Source of the DNA: Lentisphaeria bacterium
GTDB lineage: Bacteria > Verrucomicrobiota > Lentisphaeria > Oligosphaerales > Oligosphaeraceae
Direction of reading: 5' to 3'
Length of the DNA stretch: 25,911 nt
Assembly (NCBI GenBank): GCA_016287975.1
Contig: JAEEXV010000100.1
Span: 1-25,911 of the forward strand
Below the pieces are notes generated by a model. It made no database searches. It had not been told where the DNA came from and saw only the letters and a program-made list of their open reading frames with translations. A program made the position numbers and the translations under genes. This document shows, one piece after another, positions 6,927-15,312 of this stretch. How positions within the stretch are numbered: position 1 is the first letter of the stretch; each line of letters starts with the position of its first letter.

Positions 6927-8483
6927 TTATCGTCTCCAGAAAGTGGGGAAGACCAGGACGAGCATGGTGTAGAGTTCGAGGCGCCCGATGATCATGGTGA
7001 GCATGAGGATCCACTTGGCGATCCAGGGGAGGGTGGCGAAGGAGGCGGAGGGGGCGGTGGCGCCGAAGCCAGGGCCGACGTTGCCGATGCAGGTAAGGGA
7101 GGAGCCCAAGGCGGTGCCGATGTCGATGCCAGGGAAGAGGGAGAGGAGGAAGGCGACGGCAAGGAGGATGACGATGTACATGACGGCGAAGGCCATGGTC
7201 TTGCTGACGGTGGCGTCGTCGAGGCGCTCGTCGTTGAGGCGGACCTCCTGGAGGGCGCGCGGGGAGAGGCAGTGGCGGATCTCGTTGCCGAGCTGCTTGA
7301 GCATCACGAGCAGGCGCGAGACCTTCATGCCGCCCGCGGTGCTGCCGCCGCAGCCGCACGGGATCATCAGGATGGCGAGGAGGAGGAGGATGGCGGGGAC
7401 GCCCCAGAGCGTGTAGTCGGAGGTGGTGAAGCCCGTGGTGGAGGTGAGGCTGACGACGTGGAAGGCCGCAGTGCGCAGATAGGGCTCGACGCCGCGCTGG
7501 ATGGTGCCGTCGGCGAGGGAGCGGACGCCGTTCGGGCAGTGCACGCCCATGAGGATGGCGATGAAGGCGGTGGCGAAGACGGCGATGAGGAGGAAGCAGC
7601 GGAACTCCTCGTCGGGCCAGAGGGAGAGGCGGCGGGTGTAGAGGGCGCGCAGGAAGAGTCCGAAGTTGCAGGCGCTGATGAACATGAAGAAGATGACGGC
7701 CCAGAGGATGAGGGGCTTGTCGTTGTAGATCGCCATGCCTGCGGCGTGTGGGGAGAAGCCGCCAGTGGAGACGGTGGAGAAGGAGTGGCAGACGGCGTCG
7801 AAGAAGGTCATGCCGAGGGCCCAGTAGAGGAGGATGGAGGCGAGGGTGATGCCGCCGTAGAAGGCGAGCATCATCTTCATGGAGGTGGCCAGGCGCGGAG
7901 TCAGCTGGTCGCCCGCGGTCTTGAGGCCAGGGACCTCCGCGTTGTAGAGCATCTTGTTGCGCCCGATGTTGAAGAGCGGCAGGATGAGCATGGTGAAGAA
8001 GACGATGCCGAGGCCGCCCAGCCAGTTCAGGATGGCGCGCCAGAAGAGCACGCCCTTGGGGAGGCCGTCGAGGACGGCGCCGACGAGCATGGTGCCGTCC
8101 CAGAGGCGGATGCCGTCGCCGAGTACGGAGGCGCCAGTGGTGGTGAGGCCGCTGGCGGCTTCGAAGATGGCGTCGGAGAAGGGCATTTTGACGATGATCA
8201 CCAGCGGGAGTGCGGCGGCGGCGGAAGTGATGAGCCAGCCGAGACCGACGCTGGCGAAGCCCTCGCGGATGCCAGACTGGAGCGGCGGTTCGCCTGGGCG
8301 GCGGCGGGTCAGGCGGAAGGCGGCGTAGGAGACGGCTCCGATGAGGACGGCGCAGGCGAAGAAAGCGACGGCGACCTTGGGGGGGTCGCCGCAGAAGAAG
8401 GCGACGGGCGCGGTGAGGAGGAGCGCGGCGGCGACGAAGGCGAGGAGCAGCGCGATGACGTGGATGACGGTGCGGAAGCTCAT
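6927..8483 (-). CDS. trkH: Trk/Ktr-type potassium transporter, membrane subunit TrkH
   Basis: A 518-aa polytopic membrane protein with the four K+-selectivity P-loops of the Trk/Ktr/HKT superfamily recognisable: TTTGAS (114-119), STGGFS (239-244), STTGFT (348-353) and CIGNVGPG (465-472), each between hydrophobic helices. The GGSTAGGMKV segment (about 379-388) is also typical of TrkH. The length is close to the usual 480-520 aa. Its ATG overlaps the trkA stop (ATGA, 4 bp), so the channel and its regulatory subunit are translationally coupled. Confidence 0.95.
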   Translation of the reverse strand: MSFRTVIHVIALLLAFVAAALLLTAPVAFFCGDPPKVAVAFFACAVLIGAVSYAAFRLTRRRPGEPPLQSGIREGFASVGLGWLITSAAAALPLVIIVKMPFSDAIFEAASGLTTTGASVLGDGIRLWDGTMLVGAVLDGLPKGVLFWRAILNWLGGLGIVFFTMLILPLFNIGRNKMLYNAEVPGLKTAGDQLTPRLATSMKMMLAFYGGITLASILLYWALGMTFFDAVCHSFSTVSTGGFSPHAAGMAIYNDKPLILWAVIFFMFISACNFGLFLRALYTRRLSLWPDEEFRCFLLIAVFATAFIAILMGVHCPNGVRSLADGTIQRGVEPYLRTAAFHVVSLTSTTGFTTSDYTLWGVPAILLLLAILMIPCGCGGSTAGGMKVSRLLVMLKQLGNEIRHCLSPRALQEVRLNDERLDDATVSKTMAFAVMYIVILLAVAFLLSLFPGIDIGTALGSSLTCIGNVGPGFGATAPSASFATLPWIAKWILMLTMIIGRLELYTMLVLVFPTFWRR

Positions 8484-9835
8484 GACTGGAAATAGGGTTT
8501 GAGGAGTTCCTCGGAACTGGGGGTGACGATGGCCGCGATGGTGTCGCCAGCCTGCAGCGCGACGGAGCCTGCGGGCGCCATGACGGTGTCGCCTCGGAAG
8601 ATCATGGCAAGGACGACGTTGGGGGGGAGTCTGGCGTCGCGGACGAGCTTGCCGACGAGGCGGGATGAGGGCTGGATATGGAATTCGGCGAGGTAGGCCT
8701 TGAAGCGCTGGAGGCGCGAGTTGACGCGGTGGACGCCCTCGTTGATGAGCTGCAGGACGGTGTTGACGGCGATGACGGTGGAGTTGAAGCCGCAGTCGAT
8801 GACCGCCATTTCGGGGACGATCTCCATGTAGCCTGGCTTGTGGGCGACGGAGACGGCCTTGGCGGCGCCGAGTCGCTTGGCGACGATGCAGGAGAGGATG
8901 CCGTTCTCGTCGTCCTCCTCGGCGTTGACATAGACGTCGCATTCGGCGATGCCTGCTTCGCGGAGAGTGTCCTCGTCGGTGGTGGGGCCGCAGAGGACGC
9001 GGGAGATGCCAGGGAGTTGCGCGAGGAGTTCCTGTCCGCGCTGGCGGTCTGGGTCGATGACGACGACGGGGAGTCCGAGGCGCATGGCGGCCTGCGCGAT
9101 GTGGAGGCCCTGGAGGGTGGCGCCGCCGAGGACGATGCGCGGACGCGGGCGCGGCTTCTTGCCCTCGACGTAGGCGATGAACTGCGCGACGTGCTCGCGG
9201 TCGCCCGCTACGAAGATCTGGTCGTCGGCCTCGATGATGGTCTTGCCAGTGGGGAAGCGGAGGCGTCGGCGGTGGATGAGGGCGGCGAGGCGGACGTTGT
9301 CGCGGATTTCCTGGTCGGGGATGTCCTGGAGTTTTGTGCCGTTGAGGGGGGAATCCTCGTCGACGCGGAGGGTGACGAGAGTGGCGTTGGGATTCGAGAA
9401 GTCCGTTTGTTCCAGGACGGCGGGATGGACGAGCACCTCGGCGACGCGCTTGGCGCATTCCTCGGCGGCGGAGAAGACGTGGTCGATGCCGTAGAACTCG
9501 GGGAGGATGCCGTCGGCCTCGGAGAAGGCGTCGAGGTTGTAGACGCGGCAGATGGTGGTCCTCGTGCCGAAATGGCGGGCGAGGCGGCAGGCGAGCATGT
9601 TGGAGGCCTGGTCGCCGCTTACGGCCAGGACGACGTCGGCGGTGGTGACGCCAGCCTGTTTCATGACGTGGACGTCGGTGGCGTCTCCAACGAGGGACAT
9701 GACGTCGAGTTTTTCGCGGATGCGGTCGGATTCGGCGCGTGCGGCGTCGACGAGGACGACATCGTGTTCGGCGGCGCAGAGGCGCTCGGCGAGCAGCTGC
9801 CCTAGTTCTCCTGCTCCAATGAGGATGATTTTCAT
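8480..9835 (-). CDS. trkA: Trk potassium uptake regulatory subunit TrkA
   Basis: A 451-aa peripheral NAD(H)-binding subunit with two RCK_N/RCK_C repeats. The first Rossmann loop is GAGELGQLLAERL near residue 8, with an acidic residue (VLVDAA) after the second strand. The second half begins near RIVLGGATLQG and has a degenerate glycine loop. C-terminal RCK_C segments end each half (for example VRDARLPPNVVLAMIFRG). It gates TrkH in response to nucleotides. The ATG at 9835 begins the conserved MKIILIGAG; a longer in-frame extension would run into the repeat array and is not credible. No strong Shine-Dalgarno sequence is seen. Confidence 0.94.
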   Translation of the reverse strand: MKIILIGAGELGQLLAERLCAAEHDVVLVDAARAESDRIREKLDVMSLVGDATDVHVMKQAGVTTADVVLAVSGDQASNMLACRLARHFGTRTTICRVYNLDAFSEADGILPEFYGIDHVFSAAEECAKRVAEVLVHPAVLEQTDFSNPNATLVTLRVDEDSPLNGTKLQDIPDQEIRDNVRLAALIHRRRLRFPTGKTIIEADDQIFVAGDREHVAQFIAYVEGKKPRPRPRIVLGGATLQGLHIAQAAMRLGLPVVVIDPDRQRGQELLAQLPGISRVLCGPTTDEDTLREAGIAECDVYVNAEEDDENGILSCIVAKRLGAAKAVSVAHKPGYMEIVPEMAVIDCGFNSTVIAVNTVLQLINEGVHRVNSRLQRFKAYLAEFHIQPSSRLVGKLVRDARLPPNVVLAMIFRGDTVMAPAGSVALQAGDTIAAIVTPSSEELLKPYFQS

Positions 9836-9869
9836 AGAAGATGGATGTTTTTTTGGGGGGTGAGCGGCT

Positions 9870-10315
9870 TTGGATCTTGAATCCTGAATCTTGAGCGGCG
9901 AATCTGGAATCTCGAATCCCGCCTTGAATCTTGAATCCTGAATCTTGAGCGGCGAATCTGGAATCTTGAATCCCGCCTTGGATCTTGAATCTTGAATCTT
10001 GGGCGGCCTTTGGATCTTGAATCTTGAATCTTGGGCGGCCTTGAATCTTGAATCCTGAATCTTAGGCGGCCTTGAATCTTGAATCCTGAATCTTAGGCGG
10101 CCTTGAATCTTGAATCCCGCCTTGAATCTTGAATCTTGAATCTTGAGCGGCGAATCTGGAATCTTGAATCCCGCCTTGGATCTTGAATCTTGGGCGGCGA
10201 ATCTGGAATCTTGAATTCCGCCTTGAATCTTGAATCCTGAATCTTGAGCGGCGAATTTGGAATCTTGAATCCCGCCTTGAATCTTGAATCTTGAATCCTG
10301 AAGCTTGTCAGCGGG
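9870..10315. repeat. Heptamer-derived array with 54-bp higher-order units (family A, orientation 1)
   Basis: About 450 bp built from 7-bp words such as GAATCTT, GAATCCT and GGATCTT, interrupted by GCGGCGAATCTGGAATC and CCCGCC blocks. In several places a 54-bp unit repeats almost exactly (for example from 9888 and from 9942). On the minus strand, the direction of transcription here, it reads as CAAGATTCAGGATTC words. It fills the gap between trkA and the polyferredoxin gene. Open frames through it encode Gln-Asp-Ser-Arg-Phe-Lys-Ile repeats that I take as fortuitous. Confidence 0.93.
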
Positions 10316-10326
10316 GCAGGTTGGAA

Positions 10327-11688
10327 TCAGATGACGCTGTCTGAATCGAGAACGGGGAGGGCGTCCTTTGGTGGGGGTGGCGGCGGCGTGGCGGCGGCGG
10401 CGGTCTCCTGGCGGCGGATGGGGTGGATGGAGATGGCCTGCGCGGGGCAGACGGCGGCGCAGGCGTTGCAGCCGATGCAGGCGTCGGCCTGGAGGAAGGG
10501 GATGCCGTCGCGGAGGTGCATGGCGTGGGTGGGGCAGGCGGCGATGCACTGTTCGCAGTCGATGCACTTGTTTTCATCGTAGTGCGCCTGGGCGATGCGG
10601 GTGCGCCGCTTTTCGGCGAGGGGGATGGGGCGGATGGCTCCAGTGGGACAGAGTTCGGAGCAGCGGTGGCAGTCGAAGGCGCATCGGCGGTCGGCGCCGT
10701 AGTCGAGGTGCACGAAGGGGATTTTGGCGGTGGGCGGCTGCAGGATTTTCTGCGGGCAGTGCTGCACGCAGAGGAGGCAGGTGGTGCAGCGGGAGAGGAG
10801 GCGGGCGGAGGAACCCGCGCCTGGGGGGACGATGGCCTCGGGCAGCGGAGCGGTCTCGCCAGGGTGGAGGCGCCAGCCGAGGAGGACGCCGCCAGCGAGG
10901 ATGCCAGTGGCGGCGAGGGCGTGGCGGCGGTCGAGGTTGACGGGGGATTCCGCTGGCGCGGGCCTGGGGCCGAAGGCGATGGCGCCGCGGTCGCAGGCGG
11001 CGAGGCACTGCAGGCAGCGGATGCAGCGGCCGTTGTCGATGGCGGCGTGCTTGAGGTCGATGCAGCCTGCGGGGCAGTGCTTCGCGCACTTGGCGCAGCG
11101 CACGCATCGATCGGCGTGGATGTGGAGGCCGAGGGGGGAGATGTGCGCGATGCCGCCCAGGATGGTGCCGACGGGGCAGAGATGGTTGCAGAAGAAGCGG
11201 CGCTTCCAGAAGCAGAGGGCGTAGAAGGCGGCGAGGAGGGCGAGGGAGAGGGCAAGCGGCCATCGGCCAGGCGCGGTGCCGTGGCGGATGACGGTGATGC
11301 GGGTGAAGAGGGAGAAGGGGTCGAGGAAGCCGAACCAGGTCGCCCAGCCGCCGAGCAGCAGTCCCCAGGCGAGGAGGGCGATGGTCCAGCGCAGCCACGG
11401 GCGGTCGGGCTGGGGGAGATGCCGTCGGAAGGAGAGTGCCCCGAAAATTGCCTGGATGGTGCCGAGAGGGCAGCCGATCTTGCAGTAGAAGCGCCCGAGG
11501 GCGAAGGTGAAGAGCAGCCAGGCGCAGGCGATGAGCAGCGCGTCCACTCCGAAGGCGGCGAGGCAGCGCGCGGCGGCGGGGCCGAATTGCAGGCGCGCCA
11601 GCGACGGCACCAGCAGGATGGCGACGGGCGCGACCAGCGACAGCGCGCGCAGCAGCCAGACCAGCAGTTTGGGGCGGAGGTTTTTCAT
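10327..11688 (-). CDS. Membrane polyferredoxin, NapH/NosR-like, six [4Fe-4S] sites
   Basis: A 453-aa protein. The N-terminal half has about five hydrophobic helices with two CX3CP motifs (Cys69/Cys73 and Cys167/Cys171), the hallmark of NapH/NosR/RdxA membrane ferredoxins. Two CX2CX2CX3C clusters follow (from Cys195 and Cys222). An Arg-Arg pair and a hydrophobic helix come next (about 254-272). Four further clusters lie near the C terminus: Cys301, a CX3CX2CX3C variant at Cys336, Cys375 and Cys404. It probably moves electrons between the quinone pool and an unknown redox partner. It looks like NapH fused to a NapG-like ferredoxin. No partner oxidoreductase is in the window. The ATG at 11688 fits the family; a TTG at 11724 is less likely. 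No clear Shine-Dalgarno sequence is seen. Confidence 0.88.
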   Translation of the reverse strand: MKNLRPKLLVWLLRALSLVAPVAILLVPSLARLQFGPAAARCLAAFGVDALLIACAWLLFTFALGRFYCKIGCPLGTIQAIFGALSFRRHLPQPDRPWLRWTIALLAWGLLLGGWATWFGFLDPFSLFTRITVIRHGTAPGRWPLALSLALLAAFYALCFWKRRFFCNHLCPVGTILGGIAHISPLGLHIHADRCVRCAKCAKHCPAGCIDLKHAAIDNGRCIRCLQCLAACDRGAIAFGPRPAPAESPVNLDRRHALAATGILAGGVLLGWRLHPGETAPLPEAIVPPGAGSSARLLSRCTTCLLCVQHCPQKILQPPTAKIPFVHLDYGADRRCAFDCHRCSELCPTGAIRPIPLAEKRRTRIAQAHYDENKCIDCEQCIAACPTHAMHLRDGIPFLQADACIGCNACAAVCPAQAISIHPIRRQETAAAATPPPPPPKDALPVLDSDSVI

Positions 11689-11721
11689 GGGAAGGCACGC
11701 GGGATGCGGGCGGGAAAGAGC

Positions 11722-12027
11722 CAAGATTCAGGATTCAAGATGCAAAACCGCTCAAGATTCAGGGCAGGTCAAGATTCAGGTTTCAAGATTCAAGGCGGTT
11801 CAAAAATCAGGCTTCAAGATTCAGGGTGAGTCAAAATTCAGGACTCAAGATTCAAGGCGGTTCAAGATTCAGGTTTCAAGATTCAGGGCGAGTCAAAATT
11901 CAGGACTCAAGATTCAAGGCGGTTCAAGATTCAGGCTTCAAGATTCAAGGCGGTTCAAGATTCAGGCTTCAAGATTCAAAAACGAGTCAAGATTCAGGCT
12001 TCAAGATTCAGGGCGGTTCAAGATTCA
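11722..12027. repeat. Heptamer-derived array (family A, inverted orientation)
   Basis: About 305 bp of 7-bp words AAGATTC, AGGATTC, AGGCTTC, AGGTTTC and AGGACTC, with GCGGTTC and GAGTC spacers. On the plus strand it reads as the reverse complement of the 9870-10315 array, so the two form an inverted pair around the polyferredoxin gene. Its right end supplies the stop codon of the PHP-like gene (12025-12027). Confidence 0.93.
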
Positions 12028-13149
12028 CGGCACGAGCATGACGGGCTGGGTGAAGAGCTTTTCACCGCTGTCCTTGTCCATGGCGGTGACGCGGAGGAAG
12101 ACATGGCGGTCCCGTTCCTCGTCCTTGACGGTGTAGACGAGTTCCCGCCCCGTCCACAGTTCGACCTGGACGCCCTGGTGGGTGATCAGGAGCATGATGG
12201 CCTCCTTGTCGCAGCGCACGCGCAGCGTGCGTCCGTCGAAGTGGATGCTTTCAAAGGTGAGGCCGTGCCCTTTCATCGCGCCATAGAAGCGTCCCTGGCG
12301 GTAGGCCTTGAGGCAGGCTTCGACGGTGCGCTCTTCGGGGAGGAGGATGGAGCGGCCGAGCAGTTCGGGGCCTGAGAGGTGGTCCTGCACGCAGAATCCG
12401 TAGCACTGTCGGCCAGTGCCGAGCACTTCGTCCCACTGGCTTTCGGCGGCGGCGGTGTAGTCGGGGCCGCAGTCGGCGTTGATGACTTCGAGACCGAGTA
12501 CGCGCTGGTCGAAGTCGAGCATTTCGCAGAGGAAGGCGTGTGGGAGATGAGACCACTGGGGGTGGTTGATGACGATGCCTCCGCCTTCGGGGACGAGAAG
12601 ATTGTCGAGCATGGCCTGGAACGCGGTTCGCCACGGCATGGCGGTTCCCATGTGGATGCCGTGGCGGTCGAGCGGGGTGCCTTTCTTCTGTCGGTAGAAG
12701 TTGCCGCTTGAGAAGAAACTGCCTGGCGCGGTGATGTGCAGATAGACGTTGTAGTCGGAGAAGAGGTGGTGTTCGGCATTGGGCGCTTCCAGGAATCCAG
12801 GCGGGGGATCGGGGAAGAGGCGGGCGCCCTCGTCGGCGGGGAAGATGGAGCAGTCCTCCCCCCATTGCGCGAACATCCTGGGGAAGTCGATCCGCCCGCG
12901 GACGAACCTGCCGTCCTGGACGTAGCCGTCCTGGTGGAGTTTGAAGGTGTTTTCGTGGACGGAGGCGGCGGGATAGTAGGGCGTGGAGGGATAGTAGTTG
13001 GAGAAGGTCGCGAACTCCAGGCCGCTGCGGAGGGCGGTTTCGAAGTCCTCGCGGGTCGTGCAGTGCAGATGCGTGCAGCCAGTGACGCGGAGTTGCCTTG
13101 GCCAGTCGATGCCCTGGTATGGATTTCGGTTGCGTTGCCAGTCGGACAT
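12025..13149 (-). CDS. PHP-domain-like phosphoesterase/hydrolase
   Basis: A 374-aa protein. The PHP-type opening motif HLH is visible (THLHCTT, His27 and His29), with later metal-ligand-like His/Asp residues in VINHPQWSHL, EVINADCGPDY and CVQDHL. The last ~90 residues look like a separate beta-sandwich domain (FDGRTLRVRC...QGVQVELWTGRELVY). PHP proteins are metal-dependent phosphoesterases, but the substrate here is unknown. It is the last gene of the five-gene leftward operon, 19 bp after the ABC ATPase stop. The start is the ATG at 13149; no clear Shine-Dalgarno sequence. The TGA stop lies in the adjacent repeat array, so the C terminus may have been reset by array growth. Confidence 0.7.
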   Translation of the reverse strand: MSDWQRNRNPYQGIDWPRQLRVTGCTHLHCTTREDFETALRSGLEFATFSNYYPSTPYYPAASVHENTFKLHQDGYVQDGRFVRGRIDFPRMFAQWGEDCSIFPADEGARLFPDPPPGFLEAPNAEHHLFSDYNVYLHITAPGSFFSSGNFYRQKKGTPLDRHGIHMGTAMPWRTAFQAMLDNLLVPEGGGIVINHPQWSHLPHAFLCEMLDFDQRVLGLEVINADCGPDYTAAAESQWDEVLGTGRQCYGFCVQDHLSGPELLGRSILLPEERTVEACLKAYRQGRFYGAMKGHGLTFESIHFDGRTLRVRCDKEAIMLLITHQGVQVELWTGRELVYTVKDEERDRHVFLRVTAMDKDSGEKLFTQPVMLVP

Positions 13150-13168
13150 GTTGGAGACTTGGGGATTG

Positions 13169-14143
13169 CTACGACTGCGCCAGCGGGCAGGCGATGCGGC
13201 GGGCGGGGTCGTCGGGGGTCGGTGCAGGTGCGAGGGAGGGGGCGTGGGCGGCGCACTCGGGGCGTGCCCTGGGGCAGCGGGGATGGAAGGGGCAGCCTGG
13301 CGGGGGATTGGCGGGGGAGGGCGGCTCGCCCTGGAGGACGATGCGGCGGCCGTCGCGTTCCTTCCCTGGGACGGGGATGGCGGAGACGAGCGCCTGCGTG
13401 TATGGGTGCAGAGGGTGGTCGAGCAGCGCCTGCGCGTTGCCCGATTCGACGATGCGCCCGAGGTACATGACGGCGACGCGCTGGGCGATGAGGCGGACGA
13501 CCGAGAGGTCGTGGGAGATGAAGAGATAGGCGAGGCGGTGCTTCGCGCGCAGTTCGACGAGGAGGCGGATGACCTGGGCCTGCACGGAGACGTCGAGGGC
13601 GCTGACGGGTTCGTCGCAGACGACGAAGGCGGGTTCGAGGGCGAGGGCGCGCGCGATGGAGATGCGCTGCCGCTGTCCGCCTGAGAACTCGTGCGGATAG
13701 CGGTACATGCTCTCGGGTTCGAGGCCGACCTCGCGCATCAGGCGCGCGGCGGCGTCGGTGCGGGATTCCCCGTCGCGGTAGAGATGGTAGGCGTCGAGGC
13801 CCTCGGTGAGCAGTTCGAGGGCGCTCATGCGGGGGTCGAGGGATGCGAAGGGGTCCTGGAAGACCATCTGGAGATTGCGGCGCATCTCGCGGCGTTCGGC
13901 GCGCGGGAGGCTTCCGATGGCCTGTCCATTCCAGGTGATTTCGCCGCCCGTGGGGGCCTCGAGGCCGACGAGGGCGCGTCCCAGGGTGGTCTTGCCGCAG
14001 CCGGATTCGCCGACGAGGCCGAGGGTTTCGCCAGGGCGGATTTCGAGGGTGACGCCGTCGACGGCCCGCACGTGCCCCGCGACGCGGTTGAGGACGCCGC
14101 GTCGGATGGGGAACCAGACTTTGAGGTCGTTGCAGGCGAGCAT
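13169..14143 (-). CDS. OppF/DppF-type peptide ABC transporter ATPase
   Basis: A 324-aa ABC ATPase with Walker A GESGCGKT (45-52), Q-loop Gln96, signature SGGQRQR (154-160), Walker B VVCDEP (174-179) and switch His211. The C-terminal oligopeptide-transporter extension includes the Cys motif [13 protein letters not shown] (Cys284, Cys290, Cys297), which in OppD/DppD/OppF proteins is associated with an Fe-S site. It would power import of di- or oligopeptides. No permeases, binding protein or second ATPase are in the window, so its partners must be encoded elsewhere. It starts 7 bp after the HD-CoaD stop. Confidence 0.92.
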   Translation of the reverse strand: MLACNDLKVWFPIRRGVLNRVAGHVRAVDGVTLEIRPGETLGLVGESGCGKTTLGRALVGLEAPTGGEITWNGQAIGSLPRAERREMRRNLQMVFQDPFASLDPRMSALELLTEGLDAYHLYRDGESRTDAAARLMREVGLEPESMYRYPHEFSGGQRQRISIARALALEPAFVVCDEPVSALDVSVQAQVIRLLVELRAKHRLAYLFISHDLSVVRLIAQRVAVMYLGRIVESGNAQALLDHPLHPYTQALVSAIPVPGKERDGRRIVLQGEPPSPANPPPGCPFHPRCPRARPECAAHAPSLAPAPTPDDPARRIACPLAQS

Positions 14144-14150
14144 GGTCGGG

Positions 14151-15305
14151 TCAGGCGAAGAGTTCCTCGGTGCTTCGGTGGAAGTAGTCGTAGAGATGCG
14201 GGTAGTAGATGTCGTCCATGCCGTGGCAGTCGAAGATGCGGAGGCTGCGGAGGGCGGTGGAGGAGATGTGCTCGAGGCTCTTGTCGCAGGGGATGTAGAC
14301 GGAGTGGGTGTCGGGGCGCATTTCCTGCATGAAGCACTGCTGGTTCATCTCGTAGTCGAGGTCGTAGCCGTTGCGGAGGCCGCGGACGAGGGTGACGTCG
14401 GAGTACTCCGATTCGCGGTTGAGCAGGTCGATCATGAGGGTGTCGAAGAAGACGACCTCGTGGAAGGGGAGGATCTGCTGGATCTGGGCGACGACGGCGT
14501 CGCGGTCGCGGTGGCTGCTCTTGGCGGGGTTGATGCCGACGGCGACGATGACCTTGTCGAACATTCGCTCGGCCTTCTGGAGGATGGAGAGGTGTCCGAT
14601 GTGGAAGGGGTTGAAGGTGCCCGCATAGATGCCGACGCGGGGGCGTCGCCGTTCGAGGTACTCGACCATGAACTTCATGGTCTCCTGGCACTGCGGGAAG
14701 CGCTTGCTGAAGCGGGTGAAGAATCCGCCGCGGCCTTTTCGGTAGTCGGCCATGTTGAGGAACTGGAATTCGCGGAAGATCTGGAACTCGTAGGCGAGCA
14801 GGTCGACGGCGCTGCCGTGGAGCAGGATGTCGCAGTCGATTTCGTGGAAGAGGCGCGCCATTTCGCTGACGGACTGCTGCTTCTTGGTGGCGATGATGGT
14901 GTGGCGCACCGCCTGGCGCGCCTCCTCGGGGAGTTCCGCGCCGAGGCTGGGGACGAGCAGGTCGAAGGCGATGGCGGACTGCTTCTCGTTGTCGTTGCGC
15001 TGGGGATACCAGACGACGTCGTGGAAGAGGGCGGTCAGGAGGAGCTGCGCCATCGTCTCAGGCGCGTCCTGATGGCGCTTCTTCAGCAGGCCGCAGATGG
15101 ATTGCAGGTGGGTGAGGGTGTGGAAGTAGCGGTGCGGCTGCTGGTAGGCCGCGAAGACCTTGTCGAGCCACGGCGCGTCGAGGTCCAGGCGATAGTAGTT
15201 GAAGGCGGCCAGCAGTTTCCGCAGTTCCGCGATGATGGTTTCCGCAGGGGCGGGATTGAGGTCGCGGGGCGTGGCCAGGGAGGTTGGAAGCGAGGGGGAG
15301 GGCAT
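14151..15305 (-). CDS. coaD: Fusion: HD-superfamily hydrolase + phosphopantetheine adenylyltransferase (CoaD)
   Basis: A 384-aa two-domain protein. Residues ~25-215 match the predicted metal-dependent HD hydrolase family (COG4339 type): RYFHTLTHL (His62, His66), [10 protein letters not shown] (His95, Asp96) and the following NDNEKQSA. Residues ~222-384 are a complete CoaD: the nucleotidyltransferase motif [10 protein letters not shown] (229-238, HxGH type), [14 protein letters not shown] (307-320) and ISSTALRSL (347-355), equivalent to the Arg-rich and ISS motifs of CoaD. CoaD makes dephospho-CoA from 4'-phosphopantetheine and ATP and is normally a stand-alone protein of about 160 aa. The frame is continuous with no sign of a frameshift. 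The role of the HD domain, perhaps hydrolysis of a related phosphate or nucleotide, is inference. It sits 7 bp downstream of the esterase gene. Confidence 0.88.
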   Translation of the reverse strand: MPSPSLPTSLATPRDLNPAPAETIIAELRKLLAAFNYYRLDLDAPWLDKVFAAYQQPHRYFHTLTHLQSICGLLKKRHQDAPETMAQLLLTALFHDVVWYPQRNDNEKQSAIAFDLLVPSLGAELPEEARQAVRHTIIATKKQQSVSEMARLFHEIDCDILLHGSAVDLLAYEFQIFREFQFLNMADYRKGRGGFFTRFSKRFPQCQETMKFMVEYLERRRPRVGIYAGTFNPFHIGHLSILQKAERMFDKVIVAVGINPAKSSHRDRDAVVAQIQQILPFHEVVFFDTLMIDLLNRESEYSDVTLVRGLRNGYDLDYEMNQQCFMQEMRPDTHSVYIPCDKSLEHISSTALRSLRIFDCHGMDDIYYPHLYDYFHRSTEELFA

Positions 15306-15312
15306 GGCTGGG

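Noticed and set aside
6729..8495. Long plus-strand open frame (588 codons) opposite dppA/trkH
   Set aside because: It encodes an extremely Glu/Gly/Asp/Ala-rich sequence with no domain, lying antisense to the well-supported trkH gene. This is expected from codon bias in GC-rich DNA.
8678..9805. Plus-strand open frame opposite trkA
   Set aside because: Low-complexity Asp/Val/Gly-rich shadow of the trkA frame; no start context and no known motif.
9836..10567. N-terminal extension of TrkA through the repeat array
   Set aside because: The extension is Gln-Asp-Ser-Arg-Phe-Lys-Ile repeats ahead of a canonical Rossmann start at MKIILIGAG, and it would overlap the polyferredoxin gene.
10423..11829. 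Plus-strand open frame opposite the polyferredoxin gene
   Set aside because: Antisense shadow rich in Glu/Gly/Ala. The minus strand carries six precise iron-sulphur motifs, which settles the coding strand.
9870..12027. Arrays at 9870-10315 and 11722-12027 as CRISPR arrays
   Set aside because: There are no unique spacers of constant length. The units are 7-bp words and 54-bp higher-order repeats, and no cas genes are in the window.
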